Shown: positions 26,491-36,016, numbered from the stretch's first letter. The stretch: 64,000 nt of DNA from Acinetobacter towneri DSM 14962 = CIP 107472 (GCF_000368785.1 NZ_KB849688.1:4943-68942); one strand, 5' to 3'. Numbers and translations are program-made. The notes: generated from the letters alone by a model not told the origin.

Positions 26491-27660
26491 ATGAACTCAA
26501 GTTTGTCCTTATTACATCCTTACCCTTTTGAAAAGCTAAACAAACTATTTCAGGACGTACAACCTGCAAATTTGCCGTTAATTCCACTGTCTATTGGTGA
26601 ACCTAAACATCCTGCACCTAAATTTGTCAAACAAGCCATTATTGATAATTTTCAGCATTTATCGACTTATCCGAACAGCAAAGGTCTGCCTGAATTACGT
26701 CACAGCATTGCCCATTGGCTGACACAACGCTTTCATTTAAAACAAGTTAACCCAGACACTCAAGTTCTCCCCGTTTCAGGTACACGTGAAGCGATTTTTT
26801 CCTTTGTACAAGCCTTGATTCGACGTGAAGATGCGCCTTATGTAGTGATGCCCAATCCGTTTTATCAAATTTATGAAGGGGCAACTTTATTGGCAGGTGC
26901 TCAACCCTATTTCATCAATTGCACCGAAGACAATAATTACTTGGGTGATTTTGATGCTGTACCTGCAAAAGTCTGGGAAAAAACTGCTTTATTATTTGTC
27001 TGTACACCGGGAAATCCAACGGGTGCTGTCCTTTCAAAAGAACAATTTAAAAAGCTGATTGCCCTGTCAGATCAATATAATTTTGTCATTGCATCTGATG
27101 AATGTTATTCAGAATTATGGTTTGACCAAGCGCCTACAGGTTTACTGGAAGTCTGTGCCGAACTTGGACGCGATGACTACAAAAACTGCATCGTATTCCA
27201 TTCTTTGTCTAAACGCTCAAACTTACCCGGCATGCGTTCAGGCTTTGTTGCGGGCGATGCCAACTTATTAAAACCTTATTTGCAATATCGTACCTATCAT
27301 GGTGCGGCAATGCCTGTACAACATCAATTGGCATCTATTGCAGCTTGGGATGATGAACAGCACGTTGAAGATAATCGTCAACAATATCGCGCCAAGTTTG
27401 AATTATTCCAAACGGAACTTGGGCATTTACTGCCATTAAAAAAACCAGATGCAGGTTTTTATTACTGGCTCAAAGTCGACCATGATGAAAATTTTGCCAA
27501 AATATTGATGGAAAAAGCCCATATTAAAGTGCTGCCAGGTCGGTATTTATCTCGTGAAACCGCACAAGGTAACCCGGGTGAAAACCATGTTCGCTTAGCT
27601 TTGGTTGCAGATTTGGCGCAATGTGAACAAGTAATTCAACGTCTTAAAGCGATTTTATAA
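26491..27660 (+). CDS. dapC: Succinyldiaminopimelate transaminase
   Basis: A 389-residue fold-type I aminotransferase: LSIGEPKHPAPKFV, CTPGNPTGAVL, ASDECYSELWFD, and the PLP lysine in HSLSKRSNLPGMRSGF. The sequence class and its place directly after glnD match DapC of the lysine/DAP pathway, which makes N-succinyl-L,L-DAP. ArgD-like enzymes can share the activity; the family call is strong. Confidence 0.92.
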   Translation: MNSSLSLLHPYPFEKLNKLFQDVQPANLPLIPLSIGEPKHPAPKFVKQAIIDNFQHLSTYPNSKGLPELRHSIAHWLTQRFHLKQVNPDTQVLPVSGTREAIFSFVQALIRREDAPYVVMPNPFYQIYEGATLLAGAQPYFINCTEDNNYLGDFDAVPAKVWEKTALLFVCTPGNPTGAVLSKEQFKKLIALSDQYNFVIASDECYSELWFDQAPTGLLEVCAELGRDDYKNCIVFHSLSKRSNLPGMRSGFVAGDANLLKPYLQYRTYHGAAMPVQHQLASIAAWDDEQHVEDNRQQYRAKFELFQTELGHLLPLKKPDAGFYYWLKVDHDENFAKILMEKAHIKVLPGRYLSRETAQGNPGENHVRLALVADLAQCEQVIQRLKAIL

Positions 27661-27680
27661 GTTAATGATTTCAATTAAAT

Positions 27681-27706
27681 TTAAGGCGATCATCTGATCG
27701 CCTTAA
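27681..27706. terminator. Terminator between dapC and gpx
   Basis: Stem TTAAGGCGATC/GATCGCCTTAA, loop ATCT, between convergent genes; weak T-run on either side. Confidence 0.65.
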
Positions 27707-27733
27707 TTATCTTACTTGCACAAGCGCAAGCCT

Positions 27734-28213
27734 TTATCGTAAAGCCTTTTCAATTTCCGCCTGCAAATCTTCAGGTTTTGTGGTCGGAGCAAAACGGTTC
27801 AACACCTTGCCATCTTTGCCAATTAAAAACTTGGTGAAATTCCATTTAATTCCGTTGCCCAAAATACCTTTACTGTTATTGGTCAGGTAACGGAAAATCG
27901 CATGTGCTTCAGGACCTTTCACATCAATTTTGCTAAACATTGGAAAACTGACACCATAGTTTTTTTGGCAGAAGCTCCCAATTTGCTCATTGGAACCTGG
28001 ATCTTGCCCACCAAACTGATTGCACGGAAAGCCCAAAACTTCAAGACCTTGGTCTTTATATTGTTGGTATAACTTTTCCAAACCCGCAAATTGAGGCGTA
28101 AAACCACACTTGCTGGCTGTATTTACAATCAACAAAACCTTCCCTTCATAATCGCTAAAGGCTTTATTTTGTCCATCTAACAACTCAGCTTCAAACTGAT
28201 AAATGCTGGTCAT
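27734..28213 (-). CDS. Glutathione/thioredoxin peroxidase
   Basis: A 159-residue GPx-family protein: NTASKCGFTPQFAGLEKLYQ with the peroxidatic Cys (about residue 36), GFPCNQFGGQDPG, and WNFTKFLIGKDGKV. It reduces hydroperoxides, probably with thioredoxin or glutathione. Its start overlaps the msrB stop by 4 bases, so the two repair and detox enzymes form an operon. Confidence 0.93.
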   Translation of the reverse strand: MTSIYQFEAELLDGQNKAFSDYEGKVLLIVNTASKCGFTPQFAGLEKLYQQYKDQGLEVLGFPCNQFGGQDPGSNEQIGSFCQKNYGVSFPMFSKIDVKGPEAHAIFRYLTNNSKGILGNGIKWNFTKFLIGKDGKVLNRFAPTTKPEDLQAEIEKALR

Positions 28214-28629
28214 GGATAATTTCCCTCATCATTTTTTTCTTGTGTTTTGAGTTCTAAAGAAGCCGAATTGACACAATAGCGCAATCCTGTTGGCTGTGGA
28301 CCATCATCAAAAACATGCCCTAAATGTGCGTCACAATGATGACAAACAATCTCAGTACGCTGCATGCCGTGCGAACCATCCTGATGTTCTTCAATCACCC
28401 CAAGCTGGATTGGACGATAGAAACTTGGCCAACCGCTACCGCTGTCATATTTTGTTTCAGATGAGAATAGCGCTGTACCGCAACAACGACAGGTATAAAT
28501 CCCCTCTTGTTTAGTATTCCAATATCTCCCCGTAAAAGCAGGCTCCGTGCCTTTTTGACGTGTAATCCGAAATTCCTCTGGTGATAACTCTCTTTGCCAT
28601 TCTCGGTCTGTTTTATTGAGTTTTCCCAT
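28210..28629 (-). CDS. msrB: Peptide-methionine (R)-S-oxide reductase
   Basis: The start at 28629 (MGKLNKTDREWQRELSPEEF, 139 residues) is set by AAAGGAG 7 bases upstream. Zinc sites CRCC and CHHC, the motif GSGWPSF, and the catalytic Cys in RYCVNSASL are present. It repairs R-methionine sulfoxide in proteins. It is first in a two-gene operon with the peroxidase. Confidence 0.96.
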   Translation of the reverse strand: MGKLNKTDREWQRELSPEEFRITRQKGTEPAFTGRYWNTKQEGIYTCRCCGTALFSSETKYDSGSGWPSFYRPIQLGVIEEHQDGSHGMQRTEIVCHHCDAHLGHVFDDGPQPTGLRYCVNSASLELKTQEKNDEGNYP

Positions 28630-28782
28630 CACTAACTCCTTTAAATCTTTGACATTCAGTGTCATGCTTCAGTACTTCCATTTTTACGCTAGACCTTGCA
28701 AAATATCTAGCTAAATTTCAGCATAGATTGTGATATTTCAGTAATCTATAATTTATTTATCTTCTAATCATTGGATGGAACT

Positions 28783-30018
28783 ATGTCCGTACTAGGTAAC
28801 ACGACTCCGCGCGAAATAAAAAAATCATCAAAACTTGAGCATGTATGCTACGACATTCGCGGACCTGTGTTACGAGCGGCCAATGAAATGGAAGAGGCCG
28901 GTCATAAAATTATTAAACTGAATATTGGCAACCCTGCCCCATTCGGTTTTGAAGCGCCACAGGAAATTATTAATGATGTCGCATTGAACTTGCCTAATGC
29001 GATTGGTTATACCGACTCCAAAGGGATTTTCCCTGCGCGTAAAGCGATTTGTCAGTACTATCAGCAAAAAGGCATTTTCGATATGCATGTCAATGATGTG
29101 TATATTGGCAACGGCGTGTCTGAACTGATTGTTATGGCGATGCAAGGCTTGTTGGACGATGGCGATGAAATGCTGGTACCAATGCCTGACTACCCGCTTT
29201 GGACTGCGGCAGTGAATTTATCGGGCGGTACTGCTATTCACTACAAATGTGATGAAGAAAACTTTTGGTATCCAGACATTGCCGATATGGAAAGCAAAAT
29301 CACGCCAAATACGCGCGGTATTGTCATTATTAACCCGAATAACCCAACGGGTGCGGTTTATCCACGTCATGTGTTGGAACAAATTGTAGCATTGGCAAAA
29401 AAATATGACTTAATTTTATTTGCCGATGAGATTTACGACAAAATTATTTATGACGGCATTGAGCATGTTGCGGTTGCAGCTTTAGCGGGTGATCAACTCT
29501 GTATCTCATTTAATGGCTTGTCTAAATCGTATCGCATTGCGGGCTTCCGTTCAGGCTGGATGGCGATTACAGGCGATAAATCACGCGCTGCAGACTACAT
29601 TGAAGGTTTAGACATGTTGGCGTCTATGCGCTTGTGTGCCAACCATCAGGCGCAGTACGCGATTCAAACAGCATTGGGTGGTTATCAGTCTATCAATGAC
29701 TTGATTCGTCCGGGTGGTCGTTTATACGAACAACGTAACATTGCATGGGAAATGCTGAACGACATTCCTGGCGTGTCTTGTGTCAAACCTGAGGGTGCAA
29801 TGTATTGCTTCCCGAAACTTGATCCAAACGTCTATCCAATTGAAGATGACGAAAAGTTAATGCTCGATTTACTCAAAGCAGAAAAAGTTTTATTGGTTCA
29901 AGGTACAGGTTTTAACTGGCCAACGCCTGATCATTTCCGCGTAGTATTCTTGCCTGCAGAAAATGAATTACGTGAAGCAATGACACGTTTAGGCCGTTTC
30001 TTGGCAAAAATCCGCTAA
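28783..30018 (+). CDS. alaA: AlaA-like alanine/PLP aminotransferase
   Basis: ATG 28783 (MSVLGNTTPREIKKSSKLEH, 411 residues) is preferred to the upstream TTG. Features: LNIGNPAPFGFEAPQEII, PNNPTGAVYP, FADEIYDKIIYDG, and the PLP lysine in NGLSKSYRIAGFRSGW. It is very like E. coli AlaA, which makes alanine from pyruvate and glutamate. It is divergent from msrB and ends at a strong terminator. Confidence 0.9.
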   Translation: MSVLGNTTPREIKKSSKLEHVCYDIRGPVLRAANEMEEAGHKIIKLNIGNPAPFGFEAPQEIINDVALNLPNAIGYTDSKGIFPARKAICQYYQQKGIFDMHVNDVYIGNGVSELIVMAMQGLLDDGDEMLVPMPDYPLWTAAVNLSGGTAIHYKCDEENFWYPDIADMESKITPNTRGIVIINPNNPTGAVYPRHVLEQIVALAKKYDLILFADEIYDKIIYDGIEHVAVAALAGDQLCISFNGLSKSYRIAGFRSGWMAITGDKSRAADYIEGLDMLASMRLCANHQAQYAIQTALGGYQSINDLIRPGGRLYEQRNIAWEMLNDIPGVSCVKPEGAMYCFPKLDPNVYPIEDDEKLMLDLLKAEKVLLVQGTGFNWPTPDHFRVVFLPAENELREAMTRLGRFLAKIR

Positions 30019-30041
30019 GATCAAACCGAATCTCTGTTTTA

Positions 30042-30070
30042 AAATGCCGTGTTGATCACGGCATTTTTTA
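30042..30070 (+). terminator. Terminator after alaA-like gene
   Basis: Stem AAATGCCGTG/CACGGCATTT, loop TTGAT, T-run follows. Confidence 0.9.
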
Positions 30071-30226
30071 TGGATTTGATTTTTATTTCTATTTTATCTT
30101 TCACCTATTGTTCATCACCAAGCAGTAACACAGCAAAGCGATACTCAGACACTTAGGGATACACTTTTACACGCCCGCAAAAGCATGCTGTAATAGCCAC
30201 AAGCGATTAAGTTTCAGGAATTGAGC

Positions 30227-30958
30227 ATGCACTACCAAGTCCATCTTATTGATGCGCAAAAACCATCACAAAACTATATTTGGTTGCTTGAACATTGTGC
30301 TAGCAAACAAGTGGTGGTGGTTGACCCTACCGATGCCAAACCTGTTGAAGATTTTTGCCAAAATCATGGTTTAGAGATCGCGCAAATTTGGTTGACGCAT
30401 TGGCATCAAGACCATATTGGCGGTGTGCCTGAACTCATTGCAGAACGTAATTTACCTGTTTATGGGCCACGTGAAGAATTGAGCAAAATTCCGTTTATCA
30501 CGCATCCTTTACAAAACCAAGACCATATCAATTTTCATGATTTACAGGTCGATGTTATTGCCGTTCCGGGACATACTTTGGGGCATATTGTGTATTTTAT
30601 AGATGCGTTGGATGTATTGTTCTGTGGCGACACTTTATTTGCGATGGGCTGTGGGCGTGTTTTTGAAGGTACATATTTGCAAATGTATCAATCTTTAAAC
30701 CGCTTGGCAGCGCTGCCTCCGCGTACCCGAGTATATTGCACCCATGAATATACATTGGCGAATGCACAATTTGCACTGCATGTAGAACCCGACAATGCTG
30801 CCATTCAAGAGCGTTATCAACAAATTGAAAGTTTACGCATGCTTAATAAACCCACTTTGCCAAGCAGCATCGAACTAGAACTGGAAACCAATCCATTTTT
30901 AAGAGCCGAAAGTGTCGAAGAATTTCAGAAATTACGTGAACTCAAAGACAACTTTTAA
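30227..30958 (+). CDS. gloB: Hydroxyacylglutathione hydrolase (glyoxalase II)
   Basis: ATG 30227 (MHYQVHLIDAQ, 243 residues), with AGGAA upstream, is preferred to a TTG six bases earlier. It is a metallo-beta-lactamase fold with THWHQDHIGG (residues about 55-64), PGHTLGHIVY, FCGDTLFAMGCGRVFEGT and the C-terminal HAGH-type domain with NPFLRAE. It hydrolyses S-lactoylglutathione in methylglyoxal detoxification. Confidence 0.95.
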   Translation: MHYQVHLIDAQKPSQNYIWLLEHCASKQVVVVDPTDAKPVEDFCQNHGLEIAQIWLTHWHQDHIGGVPELIAERNLPVYGPREELSKIPFITHPLQNQDHINFHDLQVDVIAVPGHTLGHIVYFIDALDVLFCGDTLFAMGCGRVFEGTYLQMYQSLNRLAALPPRTRVYCTHEYTLANAQFALHVEPDNAAIQERYQQIESLRMLNKPTLPSSIELELETNPFLRAESVEEFQKLRELKDNF

Positions 30959-30999
30959 ATTGATGCTTTGATCATAAAGCATCTGATATTTCTCTCGGA

Positions 31000-31272
31000 T
31001 TATAAAATCTGATTACTGGCAGCAAACTCATCTAATTGAGTTTGCGTCACCACACGCACAGCATTCATTTCATCGACCCGCACCAACAGCAAATTGGACA
31101 ATGCAGGCTGATAACGGCGTGCGCTGCCAAAAGGCGTATAAGCCACTTTGGATTGTGAGGAAAACAACAGCCAGTCTTCATGACCGAGCATCACGGCCAC
31201 AGCCTCTTGCCCCTGTACACGCATATTTTCAACCATACTCATCACTTGCTGTTCAATACTGGGCACTGTCAT
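31000..31272 (-). CDS. Conserved hypothetical protein, about 90 residues
   Basis: The start at 31272 (MTVPSIEQQVMSMVENMRVQ) is chosen on protein grounds; the upstream extension is hydrophobic and unlike a start. A small soluble protein with EDWLLFSSQSKVAYTPFGSA in the middle and no recognised domain. It is convergent with gloB; the hairpin at 30962-30983 separates them. Confidence 0.6.
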   Translation of the reverse strand: MTVPSIEQQVMSMVENMRVQGQEAVAVMLGHEDWLLFSSQSKVAYTPFGSARRYQPALSNLLLVRVDEMNAVRVVTQTQLDEFAASNQIL

Positions 31273-31709
31273 ATTATTCAAATTTAAAATTTCAATCAGG
31301 CACCAGTATAAACAAATCCCCACTTATTTACTGCTGCTGCAATGGCTTGCTGTATAAAATCTAATTTCTTATTTTGCCCGTGTTAGTACTTTTAGAACGC
31401 CTATCGTTTTGGATAGCGTTAATTACTAACATGAGTAGCACAAAGATAAATGCAAATAATTAACAAAATATTTCCAAGTCATATCTTGGTCAAAAATTTA
31501 GGTATTGTATCAACTACCAACTCAAAAATTAATTACTTCAATATCAATTAATTAAAATTCATCATTTTTCATAATCCTTTCCAAACAATGAACTTCGTAT
31601 TTATTTTGCACAAAGCTTTCTAAAAATATCTGCAGAAATACATTTTTGCCCTTTAAAAATTCACGCAATATCCCTATTAATAAATAAATGGATATACAGG
31701 AGTTCTCTC
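31273..31709. other. Gene-free gap with a two-tier inverted repeat
   Basis: No gene is supported. At 31382-31430 outer arms GTTAGT/ACTAAC enclose an inner imperfect hairpin AACGCCTATC-GTTTTG-GATAGCGTT. The rest is AT-rich. It may hold promoters for the genes on both sides. Confidence 0.4.
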
Positions 31710-31913
31710 GTGAAAAAGGTTGTGAAAGCAAAAAATTTAATTGCGTTTCGTATTTGGTTAGAAAAGTTAGGTTATTCAGTTAAAAACTTAGCAGATGGAC
31801 ACGGTTTTACTTTTAGTTTTCAAAAAGAGTACGGTTTGGTGACCTGTGAACTTTCAGGTAACGCTTTGGCCATGAAATTAGGCGAGGAGTTTGAAGATCA
31901 CTTAAAAGCATAA
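31710..31913 (+). CDS. Small hypothetical protein, 67 residues
   Basis: GTG start with CAGGAG 8 bases upstream, a strong ribosome site. The protein (MKKVVKAKNLIAFRIWLEKL, ..., FEDHLKA) looks like a compact alpha/beta domain; it has HGFTFSFQKEYGLVTCELSG. No family is recognised. A terminator follows about 100 bases downstream. Confidence 0.65.
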   Translation: MKKVVKAKNLIAFRIWLEKLGYSVKNLADGHGFTFSFQKEYGLVTCELSGNALAMKLGEEFEDHLKA

Positions 31914-32014
31914 GTACTTATACAATATAGATAAGTATGCGATAACGGTTGAACTTGATAGGATGCAAAAATAAAAATTCAAATCGTATTTCATCAACAC
32001 TTAAAGATGATCTT

Positions 32015-32043
32015 GCCCATAACCTGTTTATGGGCTTTTTTTT
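32015..32043 (+). terminator. Terminator after 31710-31913
   Basis: Stem GCCCATAA/TTATGGGC with loop CCTGT and eight T. Confidence 0.85.
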
Positions 32044-32157
32044 ATACTGAACTTTAAATCTTAAAATACATCTAAGCCTTGTCAAAGAGATGCAATGATT
32101 TAAAGCTAAAATAACAGGCAATAAAAAAGCAAGGTCATTGCCTTGCTCTTTAATGTA

Positions 32158-32242
32158 TGGTGGGGACGGAGAGACTCGAACTCTCACACCTCGCGGCGCT
32201 GGAACCTAAATCCAGTGCGTCTACCAATTTCGCCACGTCCCC
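32158..32242 (-). tRNA. tRNA-Leu (UAG), copy 1
   Basis: An 85-base class II tRNA with long variable arm and encoded CCA. Anticodon stem-loop ACTGGA-TTTAGGT-TCCAG, anticodon TAG; acceptor starts GGGGACG and pairs with CGTCCCC. It is identical by eye to the copy at 32386-32470. Confidence 0.95.
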
Positions 32243-32278
32243 AGCATCGGGTACCAACTGAGTTGTTGGATTTTAATT

Positions 32279-32352
32279 TGGCAGAGGATCAAGGATTCGA
32301 ACCTTGACGAACGGTTTTGGAGACCGTCATGCTACCATTACACCAATCCTCT
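32279..32352 (-). tRNA. tRNA-Trp (CCA), atypical body
   Basis: A 74-base cloverleaf: acceptor AGAGGAT/ATCCTCT, D-arm GTGT/GCAT with a short loop, anticodon ACGGT-CTCCAAA-ACCGT (CCA), four-base variable loop, T-arm CAAGG/CCTTG, G73 and encoded CCA. A1-U72, G5-C68 and G73 are known Trp identity elements. The body differs clearly from the usual tRNA-Trp next to secE, so it may be a second Trp tRNA or a reassigned one. Confidence 0.85.
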
Positions 32353-32385
32353 GTAACTTAAAATCAAGCTGACTTGATATTTAAG

Positions 32386-32470
32386 TGGTGGGGACGGAGA
32401 GACTCGAACTCTCACACCTCGCGGCGCTGGAACCTAAATCCAGTGCGTCTACCAATTTCGCCACGTCCCC
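32386..32470 (-). tRNA. tRNA-Leu (UAG), copy 2
   Basis: An 85-base tRNA identical to 32158-32242, with CCA encoded. As transcription runs leftward, it is the first of the Leu-Trp-Leu cluster. Confidence 0.95.
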
Positions 32471-32587
32471 GATGGCTGTGTATATTATAGAGATCACTTC
32501 CTGATGACAAGCCTTTTTTATAAAAAAGCACAATGACTGTTTAAATAAAAAACAAAAAACTATTTTTTGATTTTTTCTTAAGCATAT

Positions 32588-33439
32588 TCAGCCACTAAGC
32601 CATAATTTCAACTCTGCAATACTCGTTGCACGCTGCGAATAGGACTTTGCCAACATGTGATTCAGCAGTGGTAAAAATGCTTGTAGATGCGTAGAAAGTT
32701 GGATATGCAATCTTTGACAATGTAAATACGCCCAATCGTGGTAACTATTTGCCTGCAAGCGTTGTTGCGTTAACCATTCATAAAAAATAATGCCTAAAGC
32801 ATAAATATCACTTTGTGCAGTTTTGAGCTGTCCGTGAAATAATTCTGGTGCCATATAACGTGGCGTTGCAGTCATCCCCTGACATTGAATATCTGCAATT
32901 TGCTGTACTTGCTCAAAATCTAACAGTTTGATTTGCCCATCCAACTGCACAATATGTTCAGCTTTTAAGTCAGCATGAATCCAACCTAATTGATGTAATG
33001 CTTCCACTGCTTCAAAGACACGCAAAAATATGTGTTTAATCGCTTCTGTATATTCAGGTAAATTACCCATCACAAAAACAGCTTGCGCTTCAGGTAAAAT
33101 TAAAGCACGTGAATAGACCTGTGAATAATGCGATGAAATGTCATGTGAATTACCCTGCGACTGAATATGAATGGGTGCAGCATCCATCAATTCACATGGC
33201 AATAAAAAAGATAAATATGATGATTGCGCGTACTGTTTATAAAAGTTCCATTCTTGTGCAAAACCCTGCTCTACTGTCGCATGAACACCTTGTTGTTGGG
33301 CTTTCAGCCAATAAAACTGCCCTTGATGTTCAAAACGATAGATATGCCGACCATATTGCAAACTTTGCGCTTTACTGCGCAGCTCGAACTGCGCAGTATC
33401 TAACTGTTGAACATCCAAATTTAAAACATTAAACAACAC
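32588..33439 (-). CDS. Serine/threonine-type protein kinase, atypical
   Basis: A 283-residue kinase-fold protein starting at GTG 33439. Visible: possible ATP lysine in FYWLKAQ, catalytic loop GWIHADLKAEHIV, LLDFEQV, TPRYMAPELF and SDIYALGIIFYEWL. Compared with HRDLKPEN and DFG, the metal-binding Asn is His and the Gly is Glu, and no clear Gly-rich loop is seen, so activity may be weak or altered. Its start overlaps the patatin stop by 11 bases, indicating coupled translation. It probably works with the patatin; targets are unknown. Confidence 0.8.
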   Translation of the reverse strand: MLFNVLNLDVQQLDTAQFELRSKAQSLQYGRHIYRFEHQGQFYWLKAQQQGVHATVEQGFAQEWNFYKQYAQSSYLSFLLPCELMDAAPIHIQSQGNSHDISSHYSQVYSRALILPEAQAVFVMGNLPEYTEAIKHIFLRVFEAVEALHQLGWIHADLKAEHIVQLDGQIKLLDFEQVQQIADIQCQGMTATPRYMAPELFHGQLKTAQSDIYALGIIFYEWLTQQRLQANSYHDWAYLHCQRLHIQLSTHLQAFLPLLNHMLAKSYSQRATSIAELKLWLSG

Positions 33440-34958
33440 TTGCGCCAGTGCGCATTTCTGCTGCGACTTCGGTGGATACCTCTATTTGTGGTACATTTAA
33501 TAACTCTAAGCAATGTTGCAAAGTTTTACCGACACGTGCATGTGTTTCAATTGATGAAATTTTCGGCCAAGTCGCACGCTCGCCTTCACGCTGTAAAATT
33601 TTAAATAAATGTGGTTTCGGGTTTTGCAACATATAGCTGTAATGACGCAGGTTATAGCTTCCTACAATATTCACATCACCATAATAGCGTTGATCGACAA
33701 TACCATAGCCATGATCTAGCAAACGACGCACTGGCGGTACAGCTCCTGCGCGCTCACGTACAAAATCCATTACCCCACGACTAATGACTTTGCCCTGACG
33801 ACGAATAATCCGTTCTGGCCAACTCAGCATATCTTTACGATAACGCTTAATATCATCCTGCATAAAAGGCACTACATGCGGATTGACCTGACTGGCGATG
33901 GTGTAGTTAATATTATACAAACGTGCCATTTTTTCCTGTGGGAAATCGCTACGCACACTGCCATCCACCCAACGGGTTTTACCCATATATGGAGTGTGTT
34001 TGCCATCATAACGCTTGTTGGTTAAACGTACTGGTGGAAATAAAATTGGCACAGCACACGAGGCCAACACCGCACTCCAAACCAACAAATCTGGCGCAGT
34101 GAAGCTGTTCATAATGCGTGAGTCTTGCGATGCATCATAAGGCGCAACCGCCACATTAATATGCAAACCTGATTTTTGAAAAGCTTCTTCAAACGTGGTA
34201 TCGCCCAAGTTTTTGATCAGGAATTTTTTTAAATAATGCACATCGGCAATTCCACCATTGCCTTTAAGAATTTCGCGCATTTGTCTAAACTGAAATGCTT
34301 CGTGGAAAAATGACTCACCACCCAAAATATGCTGTACTTCTTCAGGTTTTGCGATGCCTAGCATTGCAGTCATTATTGCACCCGCGCTCGAACCCGACAG
34401 CACTTTAGGCATTAAATCCTGTTCAAGTAAGGCCTTACAAACACCTGTATGAAACAAACCTAGCGTTGCCCCACCAGAGAACATCAAGGCAGGTTGTCCG
34501 TATGCAGTTTGGCATTGCTGAAAAAACTCTATTTTTTCTACTTTGGTTAAAGCCTGACATTCATCTGAAGCGACAAAAGCCAAACTTTTACTGACTTCAT
34601 CCACATAATCTTCAATAATTTTTTTAGTACCCACATAGGTTGCAGTAAACAACATCGGATGGGCAATATTGGCTATGTCAAAAGTTAAACCTTCACGCAA
34701 AATATAAATTAAATCGTGACTGCGTTCGGTGGTGCGATAACGGCGTAATAAATTTAAACGATGCGAGATAATTTCCGCATCAAAATATGGCGAACTGTTG
34801 TCATATTTCCATTCTTGCGCACCAGTTTCTTCATCTATACGAATGGCAATACTTTTCCATTCTTCATACGATTCGGCATTTTGAATTTGGCGCTTGAGTT
34901 TTTTTATGCGATAGGCTTGATGCGGATTAACATCTTCGGTGAAATCTTTAAATAACAT
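33429..34958 (-). CDS. Patatin-like phospholipase with DUF3336 domain
   Basis: Start ATG 34958 (MLFKDFTEDVNPHQAYRIKK, 509 residues) with GAGGA 6 bases upstream. The N-terminal about 150 residues match DUF3336. The patatin domain carries FSGGATLGLFHTG (oxyanion loop), the nucleophile in LSGSSAGAIMT, and DGSVRSDFPQE as the Asp motif. It is a predicted lipid acyl hydrolase, like yeast TGL-type lipases. It is first gene of a two-gene unit with the kinase. Confidence 0.92.
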   Translation of the reverse strand: MLFKDFTEDVNPHQAYRIKKLKRQIQNAESYEEWKSIAIRIDEETGAQEWKYDNSSPYFDAEIISHRLNLLRRYRTTERSHDLIYILREGLTFDIANIAHPMLFTATYVGTKKIIEDYVDEVSKSLAFVASDECQALTKVEKIEFFQQCQTAYGQPALMFSGGATLGLFHTGVCKALLEQDLMPKVLSGSSAGAIMTAMLGIAKPEEVQHILGGESFFHEAFQFRQMREILKGNGGIADVHYLKKFLIKNLGDTTFEEAFQKSGLHINVAVAPYDASQDSRIMNSFTAPDLLVWSAVLASCAVPILFPPVRLTNKRYDGKHTPYMGKTRWVDGSVRSDFPQEKMARLYNINYTIASQVNPHVVPFMQDDIKRYRKDMLSWPERIIRRQGKVISRGVMDFVRERAGAVPPVRRLLDHGYGIVDQRYYGDVNIVGSYNLRHYSYMLQNPKPHLFKILQREGERATWPKISSIETHARVGKTLQHCLELLNVPQIEVSTEVAAEMRTGASVV

Positions 34959-35143
34959 AGCATTCCTCAATCCGTTGGTTTATTCGCAGCACTACGCTTG
35001 CCTATGCCTACTATACACAACAATATCTAAAAAATTGTAATACGCGTCAATGACTCGATTCACACTTTGATTGTCAAATCTAGGTCAATTGCGCTAGTCT
35101 TAAAGTGTAGCAATCTGATCTGCATTTTTTAAGCTGAATTATC

Positions 35144-36016
35144 ATGGCAAACCTAGATTTACCCGACAACATCTTATTATCACTTTCTCATGTACTCCAA
35201 CAACTACAGCAAAGTTTACCTGCTTTAAAACAAGAAACCGACTTTTCCGCCCTCGCATTCAAATGGCAAGATCGACAATTGATAGCGATTCAACAACCAA
35301 GAAAAATTGATTTAGATGATTTAAAAGGCATCGAAAAGCAAAAAGAAAAAGTCATTCAAAACACCTTGCAGTTTTTAAATGGCTTACCTGCCAATGATGT
35401 GTTACTTACAGGCTCACGCGGTACGGGAAAATCATCTATTGTACGTGCCCTATTGACCGAGTATGCCAATCAAGGATTACGTTTAATTGAAATTGAACGC
35501 GATGATTTGTCTGAATTGCCAGAAATTCAAAAAATCATTCAGCATCGTCCTGAAAAATTTATTGTCTACTGTGATGATTTAGCTTTTAACGCAGAAGATG
35601 AAAATTATCGTAGTTTAAAAAGTGTTTTAGATGGTTCATTACAATCAGGTTCCAGTAATTTTATTATTTATGCAACCAGTAACAGACGTCATCTATTACC
35701 TGAATTTATGCATGAAAATACACCTGTCACTCGTGTAGATGTACCGCAATATACTGAGTTGCATCCTCAAGAAGCAATTGAAGAGAAAATTTCACTGTCT
35801 GATCGCTTTGGTCTATGGCTGTCGTTTTATCCAATGGATCAAAATCTATATTTAGAAATTGTGGAGCATTATTTACACAAAGCCGAAATGCCAATGACTG
35901 CCGAAGTACGTGCAGAAGCATTAAGATGGTGTCAGGCACGTGGACAGCGTTCAGGGCGTGCTGCCTATCAATTTTCTAAACACTGGATTGGCTCGCAGCA
36001 ACTTAAAGCACTTTAA
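35144..36016 (+). CDS. DUF815-family ATP-binding protein
   Basis: A 290-residue AAA+-type ATPase: the P-loop TGSRGTGKSSIVRALL (residues about 83-98), Walker B-like FIVYCDDLAFN, sensor FIIYATSNRRHLLPEFM, and C-terminal ARGQRSGRAAYQF. This matches DUF815, a conserved family of unknown function. It is divergent from the patatin gene. Confidence 0.9.
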   Translation: MANLDLPDNILLSLSHVLQQLQQSLPALKQETDFSALAFKWQDRQLIAIQQPRKIDLDDLKGIEKQKEKVIQNTLQFLNGLPANDVLLTGSRGTGKSSIVRALLTEYANQGLRLIEIERDDLSELPEIQKIIQHRPEKFIVYCDDLAFNAEDENYRSLKSVLDGSLQSGSSNFIIYATSNRRHLLPEFMHENTPVTRVDVPQYTELHPQEAIEEKISLSDRFGLWLSFYPMDQNLYLEIVEHYLHKAEMPMTAEVRAEALRWCQARGQRSGRAAYQFSKHWIGSQQLKAL

